Shown here piece by piece: positions 56,273 to 64,000 of a stretch of DNA of 64,000 nt. Positions within the stretch are counted from its first letter, which is position 1. Each line of letters begins with the position of its first letter. The notes beneath the pieces are model-generated. The model was not told the DNA's origin. It did not search any database and saw only the letters and a list, made by a program, of their open reading frames with translations. The position numbers were made by a program, and so were the translations under genes. This DNA is from Bifidobacterium magnum. Lineage in GTDB: Bacteria; Actinomycetota; Actinomycetes; Actinomycetales; Bifidobacteriaceae. Location of the stretch: assembly GCF_000741255.1 (NCBI RefSeq), contig NZ_JGZB01000003.1:248001-312000 (forward strand). The letters are read 5' to 3'.

Positions 56273-56662
56273 ATGCCCAGCGGAAGGGTGCGTTGGTTCA
56301 ACGCGAATAAAGGGTACGGTTTTATTGAAAACGAGCACGGCAAAGACGTGTTCATGCCGGCGACGTCGCTGCCGGCCGGCATCAAGAACGTGCGTCAGGG
56401 CGCGCCGGTCGAATATTCGCTGATCGACGGCCGAAGGGGACCGCAGGCGATGAACGTCCAGCTGCTCGCGGCCAAGCCGTCCTTGGTGAAGGCGACACGT
56501 CCCAAGCCGGACGACATGGCGGCGATTGTTGAGGATCTGATTAAACTGTTAGATGCCGCTGGCAACCAGTTGCGTCATCACCGGTATCCGTCTACCGCGG
56601 AGAGCGCCAAACTTGCGAAGGTGATGCGTGCCGTGGCGGACAACTTCGATGTACAGGATTGA
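56273..56662 (+). CDS. cspB: Cold-shock domain protein with C-terminal extension (CspB type)
   Basis: A 129-residue protein. The N-terminal cold-shock domain (about 1-66) has RNP1 KGYGFIE and a changed RNP2 (DVFMPAT in place of VFVHYS). The C-terminal helical extension of about 60 residues is absent from classic CspA. Long CspB proteins of this type are known in actinobacteria. ATG 56273 is preferred to a GTG two codons upstream since AAGGTGG fits it. The next gene starts only three bases after its stop. Confidence 0.9.
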   Translation: MPSGRVRWFNANKGYGFIENEHGKDVFMPATSLPAGIKNVRQGAPVEYSLIDGRRGPQAMNVQLLAAKPSLVKATRPKPDDMAAIVEDLIKLLDAAGNQLRHHRYPSTAESAKLAKVMRAVADNFDVQD

Positions 56663-56665
56663 TGT

Positions 56666-57661
56666 ATGGCTTTAGGTGATGTGGACCCGCGGGCGATTGC
56701 CCGAGCCGTTGCTATTGAAATGGCGGCGGACCCGCAGGAGGTCGGCGAATTCGCCGGCGTGCAGGAACTGGACAACCAGGTGACCGATTTCCGGTTCGTC
56801 TCGCTCAAAAGGGGATATGAGGGCTGGCAGTGGTCGGTCACCATGTTCCATGACGAGGACGCGGACCGCTGGACCGTGGACGAGTCCACGCTCGCGCCCA
56901 CCGACGAGGCGTTGCTCGCGCCCAAATGGATTCCGTGGAAGGACCGCCTGGAGCCTTCGGACCTGTCCGTGACCGACGCGTTGGGTACCGATCCGGACGA
57001 CAAGCGTCTCGAGCCGGGCGTGGACGGCGAGCAGAAGACGGACGACGAGGACCGTGCGGACGCGCAGGAGACTGAGCAGATCGTACAGGAATTCGATTTG
57101 AGCAGGCGCCATGTCTTGAGTCCGCTGGGCCGTTCCCAGACCGCCAAGCGCTGGTACGACGGTCCGCACGGACCCAAGTCGCTTTCCACGCGCGCGGCGG
57201 ACGGCAATACTTGCGAGACGTGCGGATTCTTCATCCCGTTGCAGGGGGAACTCAACTCCATGTTCGGCGTGTGTGCGAACCGTTGGAGCCCGGACGACGG
57301 CCGTGTGGTCTCCCTCGATCACGGTTGCGGCGAGCATTCCGAAATCGAGCCGCCCGAGCCGTCGCACATCTGGATCCAGACCAAGCCCGCGTACGACGAT
57401 CTGCATATCGACATCGTGGCGCAGCGCGCCCGCGAGGAGCGCTCCGATGTGGAACTGATGGAGTCGTACGAAAATCAGGAGGAACAGCAAGCGCAGGACA
57501 CGGGCATCGAGACGGTGGACGTGCCGGAATCCGAAACGTTGCGCGAGGCGGAAATGGCCCACGCCGAACAGGAAGCGGCCATCGAACAGGCCGAACAGCC
57601 CGCGGTCGAGACGGTTCAGGAATCGGAACCGGAGACGGACGCGCAGCCGGCCGAAGACTGA
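56666..57661 (+). CDS. DUF3027-type protein
   Basis: A 331-residue protein, mostly acidic at its ends. The core (about 1-240) matches the DUF3027 pattern as I know it: an N-terminal alpha/beta block with QWSVTMFHDEDADRWTV, and a possible metal site with Cys pairs in CETCGFF and, further on, GVCANRW and HGCGEH. The last 90 residues are Glu/Gln-rich and probably disordered. It is translationally close to cspB (3 bases), a pairing seen in other actinobacteria. The function is unknown. Confidence 0.8.
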   Translation: MALGDVDPRAIARAVAIEMAADPQEVGEFAGVQELDNQVTDFRFVSLKRGYEGWQWSVTMFHDEDADRWTVDESTLAPTDEALLAPKWIPWKDRLEPSDLSVTDALGTDPDDKRLEPGVDGEQKTDDEDRADAQETEQIVQEFDLSRRHVLSPLGRSQTAKRWYDGPHGPKSLSTRAADGNTCETCGFFIPLQGELNSMFGVCANRWSPDDGRVVSLDHGCGEHSEIEPPEPSHIWIQTKPAYDDLHIDIVAQRAREERSDVELMESYENQEEQQAQDTGIETVDVPESETLREAEMAHAEQEAAIEQAEQPAVETVQESEPETDAQPAED

Positions 57662-57683
57662 TCCGGTTCGTCAATCCGGCAAC

Positions 57684-57718
57684 AATAAAGGGACTTGCAT
57701 TACGCGAGTCCCTTTATT
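57684..57718. terminator. Two-sided terminator between the DUF3027 and Usp genes
   Basis: AATAAAGGGACTTGC pairs with GCGAGTCCCTTTATT (one G-U) around ATTAC, between convergent genes. T- and A-rich flanks allow use in both directions. Confidence 0.88.
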
Positions 57719-57771
57719 TATTCTATTTAATTTATATATATGATCGTAATTTATATATAATCGAGATCCGT

Positions 57772-58755
57772 TCAGTGCACGATCGTCACGTTGCATTCGG
57801 CGGAATTGAGCACCTGCTTGGAGACGGAACCCAGGAAATGGGCGTCCAGTCCCGTCAATCCGCGCGAGCCCACCACAATATGGCGCGCGTAACGAGACGC
57901 ACTGACGAGCCCCTTGCCCGCCGAAATATGGAACGTGTCGATATGCACATCCACATCCTCGGGCAGCTGGGCGCGCTCCACCATCGCTCGCACCTTGTTC
58001 TCCGCAAATTCTTGCGCTACCTTCATTGGCGGCACCGCGGTCTCATAGCCCTCGATGGATCCCAGATCACGGTACTGCCAACAATACATCACATGCAACG
58101 GCGCATTGTGGATGCGCGCCAGCGAAGCCGCGAACAGCAGCGCGTTGCGTGAATAGTCGGAACCGTCCACACCCACTACGATCGGCCTGCTCGTACGCGG
58201 AATGGGAGAGGTGGGCCGCTCATAGCGGTACACCTGGTCGTCGGGAGTCAGCGCGTTGGCGATCTCGTCCTGCACCGTCAAATCCTCGTCCGAAGAAGTG
58301 CGGATCACCGTGACGGGAACAAGCGCCTCCTCGGCCAGCGACATGGACAGCGAACCGCGGATAAAGCGCAGGAACTTGTTCATTGTACGGCGCCCCACCA
58401 CAATCTGCTGCGCGTTCTTGCCAATGTCGAGCAAGGCCGTGGAACCCGACGACTTGAACGACGTGAGACGGATCTGTTCATCTGCCAGATCAAAATTATC
58501 GAGAGCTGAATCCACCCACTCGCGCAACTGGTTGGCCGCGCGCGTACGCAACTTCTGCTCGTCCTCTTCGGTCTGCGGTTCGGGACCCATGTCCCAGCTG
58601 TACGACCACCCGTACACGGCGTTGACGGTCTGGCCCGTAATCTCGGCTTGGCGCAACGCCCAGCGCAATGCTGCGAACGATTCCGTGGTGCCGTCGATGC
58701 CCACCACGATGTCGGCGGTGAGCGCGGCGTAATCATGAATTTGCGTCTGTGCCAT
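57772..58755 (-). CDS. Tandem universal stress protein
   Basis: A 327-residue protein of two Usp domains. Domain 1 (about 12-155) begins ADIVVGIDGTTES and has VGRRTMNKFLRFIRGS. Domain 2 (about 178-327) begins PIVVGVDGSDYSRNAL and has the ATP-binding pattern VGSRGLTG followed by GSVS, so domain 2 probably binds ATP while domain 1 has diverged. The second of two adjacent ATGs (58755) was chosen by spacing from AGGGGG. The frame stays open further upstream through the antisense of clpC, but that is not coding here. It diverges from clpC. Confidence 0.93.
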   Translation of the reverse strand: MAQTQIHDYAALTADIVVGIDGTTESFAALRWALRQAEITGQTVNAVYGWSYSWDMGPEPQTEEDEQKLRTRAANQLREWVDSALDNFDLADEQIRLTSFKSSGSTALLDIGKNAQQIVVGRRTMNKFLRFIRGSLSMSLAEEALVPVTVIRTSSDEDLTVQDEIANALTPDDQVYRYERPTSPIPRTSRPIVVGVDGSDYSRNALLFAASLARIHNAPLHVMYCWQYRDLGSIEGYETAVPPMKVAQEFAENKVRAMVERAQLPEDVDVHIDTFHISAGKGLVSASRYARHIVVGSRGLTGLDAHFLGSVSKQVLNSAECNVTIVH

Positions 58756-58908
58756 CATGCCCCCTTTAGCTTTGCCTATGTAAATCAGCATAGCGTAAAG
58801 CTTTTGTAGAGAACAGATATCCGGAAAAATGAAAGTGCAGATATTGGAAATAAACGTCACGTCAAATTTGTAGAGTGATGAAGGATTGTACAAAATGGAA
58901 GGACAAGC

Positions 58909-61467
58909 ATGTTCGAACGGTTTACAGACCGTGCACGACGCGTGATTGTGCTGGCGCAAGAGGAAGCTCGCGCCCTGCAGCACAACTACATCGGCACCGA
59001 GCATCTGCTGCTTGGGCTGATTCGTGAAGGCGACGGAGTGGCCGCGAAGGCGCTCGCCGCCAAAGGCGTGACGTTGGACGATACGCGCAAGCAGGTTGTG
59101 GAAATGATCGGCAAGGGGAATGCCGCGCCAAGCGGACATATTCCTTTCACTCCGCACGCCAAGCAGGTGCTTGAGCTTTCGCTGCGTGAAGCGTTGCAGC
59201 TCGGTCACAGCTACATTGGCACGGAACATATTCTTCTCGGCCTCATCCGTGAGGGCGAAGGCGTGGGCACGCAGGTGCTCATCAAGATGGACGTGGATCT
59301 GTCCGACCTGCGCAGCACCGTGATTGACGCCATCCGTGGCAACTCCACGGGCGAAGGCGACAAGGGCGACCTTGCCAACGCCGGCGGCGTGCAGGACAAG
59401 CGCAACCAGAACGGCTCGGCCATTCTCGACCAGTTCGGTCGCAACCTGACCGTGGAAGCCGCCGAAGGCAAGCTTGATCCGGTGATCGGCCGTAGCTCGG
59501 AAATCGAGCGCGTCATGGTGGTGCTTTCCCGCCGTACCAAGAACAACCCGGTGCTTATTGGCGAACCTGGTGTCGGCAAGACGGCCGTGGTTGAAGGCCT
59601 GGCGCAAAAGATCAACGCCGGAGACGTGCCGGAAACGCTTAAGGGCAAGCAGGTGTACTCGCTGGATCTCGGTTCGATGGTGGCCGGTTCGCGCTACCGT
59701 GGCGATTTCGAGGAGCGACTCAAGAAGGTGCTCAAGGAAATCAAGACGCGCGGCGACATTGTGCTGTTCATCGACGAGATCCACACGATCGTGGGTGCGG
59801 GCTCCGCGGATGGCGCTCTGGGCGCTTCCGACATGCTCAAGCCGATGCTTGCCCGTGGCGAGCTCCAGACGATCGGCGCTACGACTACGGACGAATACCG
59901 CAAGTACATCGAGAAGGACGCGGCGCTTGAACGCCGTTTCCAGCCGATTCAGGTCAACGAGCCGTCGATCGCGGAAACGATCGAGATCCTCAAGGGCCTG
60001 CGCGCGCGGTACGAGAACCATCACCACGTGACGATCACGGACAACGCGTTGCAGTCCGCCGCGGAGCTTTCCGCCCGCTACATCCAGGACCGCAACCTGC
60101 CCGACAAGGCTATCGACTTGATCGACGAGGCCGGAGCGCGTTTGCGCATCAAGCGCCTTACGGCTCCGCCGGAGCTCAAGGATCTCGATACGCGTATCGC
60201 CAAGATCGCCAAGGACAAGGATGAGGCCATCAAGGACCAGGAGTTCGAGAAGGCCGCGGAGCTTCGCGACAAGCAGGAGAAGCTCGAGTCCGAGCGCAAG
60301 GAGAAGGAAGAATCCTGGCGCGAGGGCGAATCCGATGTGAAGATGGTCGTGGACGAGGACGTTATCGCCGAAGTCATCTCGCAGAACACGGGTATTCCGG
60401 TAGTCAAGCTGACGCAGGCCGAGTCCAAGAAGCTGCTGAACATGGAAGCCGAGCTGCACAAGCGCATTATCGGCCAGGACGAGGCGGTTTCCGCCCTGTC
60501 CCGCTCGATTCGCCGTACGCGCGTGGGTCTGAAGGATCCGCGCCGTCCCTCGGGTTCGTTCATCTTCGCCGGTCCGACCGGCGTGGGTAAGACCGAGCTG
60601 GCCAAGACGCTCGCCGAATTCCTGTTCGACGACGAGGACGCCTTGATCCGTGTGGACATGTCCGAGTTCTCCGAGAAGTATGCCGCGTCGCGACTCTTCG
60701 GTGCGCCTCCGGGATACGTGGGCTACGAAGAGGGCGGCGAACTGACCGAAAAGGTACGCCGCAAGCCGTTCTCCGTGGTGCTGTTCGACGAAATCGAAAA
60801 GGCCCATCCGGACATCTTCAACACGCTGTTGCAGGTGCTGGACGACGGCCACCTGACCGATGGCCAGGGGCGCAAGGTCGATTTCAAGAACACGATCATC
60901 ATCCTGACGACGAACCTCGGTACGCGCGACATCGCGAAGGCCGCGAACACGGGCTTCAACTTGGGATCCAACACCGAGTCGAGCTACCAGCGCATGAAGG
61001 ACCAGGTCTCGAACGAGCTCAAGCAGCAGTTCCGTCCGGAGTTCCTCAACCGTCTGGACGACATCATCGTGTTCCGCCAGCTTACCGAGCCGCAGGTGCG
61101 CGAGATCGTCGACCTCGATGTCAAGGATCTCAACACGCGCCTGTTCGAGCGCCACATGGAGATCGACCTGACCGAGCGCGCCAAGGATCTTCTGGCCGAG
61201 AAGGGCTTCGATCCGCTGCTGGGCGCCCGTCCGTTGCGCCGCGTGATCCAGCGCGACATCGAGGACGCCATCTCCGAGAAGATCCTCATGGGCGAGCTGA
61301 CTGACGGCGAACGCATCGTGGTCGACGCCCAGGGCGAAGGCATCTTGGGTGAATTCACGTTCACGGGCGAGCCGTTCTCACAGACCCAGAGCGAACAGGA
61401 TTCCGATGAATCCGAGAAGCAGCCTGAAGCTCAGCCTGAGGCCGACACCAACGCGGAAGCCGCGTAA
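58909..61467 (+). CDS. clpC: ATP-dependent Clp protease ATP-binding subunit ClpC
   Basis: An 852-residue Hsp100 unfoldase. The N-terminal Clp_N repeats (about 5-145) have [21 protein letters not shown]1 carries Walker A GEPGVGKT (about 219) and [12 protein letters not shown]. The middle UVR-type segment is [17 protein letters not shown], and D2 has Walker A GPTGVGKT and [13 protein letters not shown]. It feeds substrates to ClpP. GGAAGGAC precedes the ATG. It is followed by a hairpin and an unknown acidic gene. Confidence 0.98.
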   Translation: MFERFTDRARRVIVLAQEEARALQHNYIGTEHLLLGLIREGDGVAAKALAAKGVTLDDTRKQVVEMIGKGNAAPSGHIPFTPHAKQVLELSLREALQLGHSYIGTEHILLGLIREGEGVGTQVLIKMDVDLSDLRSTVIDAIRGNSTGEGDKGDLANAGGVQDKRNQNGSAILDQFGRNLTVEAAEGKLDPVIGRSSEIERVMVVLSRRTKNNPVLIGEPGVGKTAVVEGLAQKINAGDVPETLKGKQVYSLDLGSMVAGSRYRGDFEERLKKVLKEIKTRGDIVLFIDEIHTIVGAGSADGALGASDMLKPMLARGELQTIGATTTDEYRKYIEKDAALERRFQPIQVNEPSIAETIEILKGLRARYENHHHVTITDNALQSAAELSARYIQDRNLPDKAIDLIDEAGARLRIKRLTAPPELKDLDTRIAKIAKDKDEAIKDQEFEKAAELRDKQEKLESERKEKEESWREGESDVKMVVDEDVIAEVISQNTGIPVVKLTQAESKKLLNMEAELHKRIIGQDEAVSALSRSIRRTRVGLKDPRRPSGSFIFAGPTGVGKTELAKTLAEFLFDDEDALIRVDMSEFSEKYAASRLFGAPPGYVGYEEGGELTEKVRRKPFSVVLFDEIEKAHPDIFNTLLQVLDDGHLTDGQGRKVDFKNTIIILTTNLGTRDIAKAANTGFNLGSNTESSYQRMKDQVSNELKQQFRPEFLNRLDDIIVFRQLTEPQVREIVDLDVKDLNTRLFERHMEIDLTERAKDLLAEKGFDPLLGARPLRRVIQRDIEDAISEKILMGELTDGERIVVDAQGEGILGEFTFTGEPFSQTQSEQDSDESEKQPEAQPEADTNAEAA

Positions 61468-61510
61468 AAGGCAGTAATGCCAAGGGTTTAAGTGCAGTAT
61501 GCACATTGTG

Positions 61511-61546
61511 ATGGGCCCGCATGTACCAAGGTGCATGCGGGCCCAT
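61511..61546 (+). terminator. Hairpin after clpC
   Basis: ATGGGCCCGCATGTAC pairs with the complement in GTGCATGCGGGCCCAT (one G-U) around a four-base loop. It is very stable but has no T run, so it is a likely terminator or RNA-stabilising hairpin. Confidence 0.7.
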
Positions 61547-61639
61547 CTGCATATTCGCATGCAATGTTCAGAAAGCTTTCAGATTCGCGTTCGTACCATG
61601 TGACCGTTACAAAACATGACGTCCAATGAAGGGATCGTG

Positions 61640-62245
61640 ATGACGATGGAAGCTATTGAGATTGAATCCGTGAGCGGTTGCGACCTGAACGCTCAGGAAC
61701 TCGAAAACGAATACACCGAGTATGTCAAGAGCGAATATGCCGGATACTTCCCGGATTCGCGCGGTGTGTCCCTGCTCGGCCAGGACTTCGTGCGCCTGGT
61801 TGCCCAGCAGATCGACAAGGAGCACAATGAAGGCGAGGAAGTGGAATTTGAGGGAGACGCCACCGACGAAGTGGTAGCCAACCTGCGTGAGGCCCTGCAG
61901 ATCCACACGTTCCGCGCTCCGCTGCTGGCCATCGCCCGCACGATCGTGTCGAGCTGGATCGAAGAGCGCTTCGGACACCATGTCGCCACCAAGTCCTGCG
62001 GCACGCTGTTCAAGTCCTACTGCGACTCCGTACTGCAGCCCGTCAACGACGACAAGGAAATGTCGCTGAACACGGCCCGCTACGTCGCTGAAGGCGATCG
62101 CGTGCAGGAGCTCGTCAACGAGGTTCCGGAAACGAACATCGACCACCTGAGCGGCGACCATGCCCAGGCCGGCGTGTTCCTCGTGTTCGACGGCGTCAAG
62201 TACAACGGCCCGCGTGAAGACGCGAACATGCTGATGTTCGAGTGA
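61640..62245 (+). CDS. Acidic hypothetical protein
   Basis: A 201-residue protein I do not recognise. It is acidic, with no signal or membrane segment. The N-terminal part (about 1-70) is Glu-rich, a mostly helical middle holds RLVAQQIDKEHNEGEEVEF and WIEERFGHH, and the C-terminus is mixed. There are three Cys in total (SGCDL, KSCGTLF and KSYCDS). ATG 61640 is preferred as AAGGG precedes it by six bases, with in-frame upstream and downstream ATGs as alternatives. It follows clpC after a strong hairpin and ends before a terminator, so it may be an independent gene. Confidence 0.75.
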   Translation: MTMEAIEIESVSGCDLNAQELENEYTEYVKSEYAGYFPDSRGVSLLGQDFVRLVAQQIDKEHNEGEEVEFEGDATDEVVANLREALQIHTFRAPLLAIARTIVSSWIEERFGHHVATKSCGTLFKSYCDSVLQPVNDDKEMSLNTARYVAEGDRVQELVNEVPETNIDHLSGDHAQAGVFLVFDGVKYNGPREDANMLMFE

Positions 62246-62287
62246 TCTCGCTAGTACTGCCGCACTGAATTTTTACGATTTGCATAT

Positions 62288-62324
62288 GCTAAGGGGGTGC
62301 TTCCTTCGGGAAGCGCCCCTTAGC
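62288..62324. terminator. Two-sided terminator after the acidic hypothetical gene
   Basis: GCTAAGGGG pairs with CCCCTTAGC and GCTTCC with GGAAGC, joined by a UUCG-type tetraloop (TTCG) with one bulged base. It lies between convergent genes. Confidence 0.8.
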
Positions 62325-62427
62325 TGTTATATAAGTTTCAAGCGGTCTGGCCCAGCTCCGGCGGCCATTGTCAACACCTGCCAGCGCCGCCGGGGGAGAA
62401 CCGGGCAAACGCCCGATTGCCTGACGG

Positions 62428-63828
62428 TCACTTGATGGCGTTCAGCCACTGTTCTTTGGTCGCCTTTTCGGCTTCCAGCTTGGCCTTCTTCTTCGGATCC
62501 TTCTCTGCGGCGATCTGCTCGGTGATCTGGGCGAGCTGCTCCTGGAGCTGGCCTTCGAAGCTGGACTTGCGCGCGTCGGCTTCCGGATCGGAACGCTTCC
62601 ATGCGGCGTCCTCCACGGCCTTGATCTGGCGGTCCACGGCGTCAAGGCCCGATTCGATACGGCCCTTGTCGTCACGCGGCACGTAACCGATCTGGTCCCA
62701 TTCCTCCTGGATGGCGGCGAGCTTCTGTCGCGCCTGCTTCGCTTCCTGCGCGTTGTTCACGGGCAGCAGCGCCTGGGCCTGGGCGAGCAGCGCCTCCTTC
62801 TTGGAGAGGTTCTCGCACTCCTGGGCGTTTTCCTCGTCGCGGGCGGCCTGGCGTGCATTGTAGAACGTGTCGCAGGCGAGACGGAACTGTGCCCACAGTT
62901 CGTCGTCCTCGCTGCGGCCGGCGCGTCCCGAGCGCTTCCAGCGGGCCATAAGGTCGTTGAACTGGCGGCTTGTTTCGGCCCAGTTCGTGGAATCCTTGAT
63001 CTCGTTGGCTTCGGCGATGATGGCTTCCTTGGCGGCGCGGGCCTGCGTATGTTCGGCCTCGCGGTTCTGCGACCACTTGCGGCGTTCCTGGTTGAACTTC
63101 GTGCGGGCGGTGGAGAAACGCTTCCACAACACGTCGGCTTCCGTCTTGTCGATGCGCGCGGCCGTGCGCTGATGCTGCTGCCACTGGTCGAACAGCGAAC
63201 GGAACTTGGCGGCGGTGTTGCGCCAGTTCGTGTTGTCGCCGAGGCTCGCGGCGATCTGTTCGGCCTCTTCCACAATCTGCGTGCGTTCGGCGATGGCCTT
63301 TTCCATGGCGGCCTTGCGTGCGGCGGCGATCTGCTCGCGCTTGAGTTCGCCGGCTTGCTTGAGCTTGGCGAACTGCTGCTGCAGCGCGTCAATGTCGCCC
63401 ACAACATCCGGATGGGCCACTTCATTGCCCAATACGGTCAACGTCTCTTCAATCTCGCGAGGCTTGATGTTGCTGGCCTTCAAGCGAGTGGCGAACAGGT
63501 CGAGCTTCGACTTGAGCTCGAGGTAGCGGCGCGCATACAGGTTGAGCGCCTCTTGCGCCGTTGCGTTCGGGAACTGACCAACCTCACGTTCCGAACCATC
63601 CTGGCGAACAAATACGGTGCCGTTGTCGTCAACGCGGCCAAACGACTGCGCCTGCTCGAGCGCTTGCTGCTCGTTCGTGGCATGTGCGCGGACGGGAGCG
63701 TGGGTGTTTTGCGCAAGCGCGGCGGGAGAGGGAGCGTGTGGTTTCACGGTTGCCGGGGTGGGCGCCGTCTGCGCGTTTCCCTTGGCGGTCTGATGAGATT
63801 CAGCAGTGGTGACAGTGTTGTCGGCCAT
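62428..63828 (-). CDS. DUF349-domain protein
   Basis: A 466-residue soluble protein. The first 90 residues are Ala/Pro/Thr-rich and probably disordered. The rest is highly helical with repeated DUF349-type units, in which WRNTAAKFRSLFDQWQQ, WKRFSTARTKFNQERR, SRQFNDLMARWKRSG and WAQFRLACDTFYNARQA are visible, followed by a coiled-coil C-terminus. DUF349 proteins are thought to act in nucleoid or envelope functions, but I do not assign a role. AAGGAG lies before ATG 63828; the frame open further upstream was rejected. The region 63829-64000 is its AT-rich upstream region. Confidence 0.88.
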   Translation of the reverse strand: MADNTVTTAESHQTAKGNAQTAPTPATVKPHAPSPAALAQNTHAPVRAHATNEQQALEQAQSFGRVDDNGTVFVRQDGSEREVGQFPNATAQEALNLYARRYLELKSKLDLFATRLKASNIKPREIEETLTVLGNEVAHPDVVGDIDALQQQFAKLKQAGELKREQIAAARKAAMEKAIAERTQIVEEAEQIAASLGDNTNWRNTAAKFRSLFDQWQQHQRTAARIDKTEADVLWKRFSTARTKFNQERRKWSQNREAEHTQARAAKEAIIAEANEIKDSTNWAETSRQFNDLMARWKRSGRAGRSEDDELWAQFRLACDTFYNARQAARDEENAQECENLSKKEALLAQAQALLPVNNAQEAKQARQKLAAIQEEWDQIGYVPRDDKGRIESGLDAVDRQIKAVEDAAWKRSDPEADARKSSFEGQLQEQLAQITEQIAAEKDPKKKAKLEAEKATKEQWLNAIK

Positions 63829-64000
63829 AGTCAGCTCCTTAGCTTCAGTGACAGGCGGGTTTGGCCAACTCCTTGGCCGGTTCCCATAGGCCTCTAGTCT
63901 ACGAAGAGCCCCAGATACAGGGTACGCATAATTTATACGTAACCCCACATATTATATGGATTCATGGCAAAAGGTTCATCTATTTCAGGTTTTCCAGAGT
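63829..64000 (-). promoter_or_regulatory. AT-rich upstream region of the DUF349 gene
   Basis: On the minus strand, TATAAT (63956-63951) could be a -10 box, but no clear -35 is found at the right spacing. No gene was seen in these 172 bases, and the window ends here. Confidence 0.35.

Noticed and set aside
58756..61155. A very long open frame on the minus strand running in phase with the Usp gene and antisense to clpC
   Set aside because: It mirrors the strongly conserved clpC gene and has the low-complexity look of a reverse-strand shadow caused by high GC and codon bias. The true Usp start has a ribosome binding site at 58755.

Overview
The window looks like a chromosomal segment of a Bifidobacteriaceae member, most likely a Bifidobacterium. 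The grounds are high GC with strong third-position bias, frequent GTG/TTG starts with good Shine-Dalgarno sites, an actinobacterial core order (efp, nusB, carA, carB, pyrF-like, gmk, rpoZ, metK, priA, fmt), a pupylation locus lacking proteasome subunits, a groEL locus without groES and next to a cold-shock gene, and a short two-domain Pta beside AckA. The species cannot be fixed by reading. The presence of oxalyl-CoA decarboxylase narrows it to oxalate-degrading bifidobacteria.

Layout. 1-5444: tail of trpE and a compact trpGDCFBA operon, most genes overlapping or nearly so. 5542-8627: a two-sided terminator, then leftward pta-ackA for acetate and ATP production. 8884-13549: a variant ClC-type anion transporter, oxalyl-CoA decarboxylase and an AEC permease, a plausible oxalate/acid-tolerance module without formyl-CoA transferase. 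13717-20968: efp, nusB, carAB, a PyrF homolog whose catalytic motif is lost, and gmk. 21067-22926: ilvD on the opposite strand, splitting gmk from rpoZ. 23092-28795: rpoZ, metK, a helicase-motif-less PriA, a HAD phosphatase and fmt. 28829-30265: divergent serB and a DedA protein. 30296-36087: ARC ATPase, Dop, an altered inositol-monophosphatase-like protein, Pup and PafA. 36243-40863: HU, a large membrane protein joining a degenerate kinase-like domain to a flippase-like domain, and purB. 40915-42769: a WXG-like small protein with a helical alpha/beta hydrolase. 42899-48126: a translationally coupled MoxR-DUF58-TM-VWA-VWA-TM operon. 48197-52600: ung, a LytR_C membrane protein, cspA, CIRCE-controlled groEL and a lone WXG100 protein. 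52688-57661: a TPM-like membrane protein, a two-component system, and a second cold-shock protein coupled to a DUF3027-type protein. 57772-63828: a tandem universal stress protein, clpC, an acidic unknown protein and a DUF349 protein.

How the genes work together. Most of the window is housekeeping: tryptophan, pyrimidine, purine and branched-chain amino acid synthesis, translation (efp, fmt), replication and repair (priA, ung), and proteostasis (groEL, clpC, pupylation). The notable parts are four proteins that keep a family fold but appear to lack key catalytic or channel residues (PyrF-like, IMPase-like, the kinase-like domain, the ClC variant), the proteasome-free Pup system, and the WXG-like/hydrolase pair, which resembles a type VII secretion substrate pair. 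No tRNA, rRNA, CRISPR array, insertion sequence or prophage was seen. Gene boundaries and motifs were read by eye, and no database search was possible.
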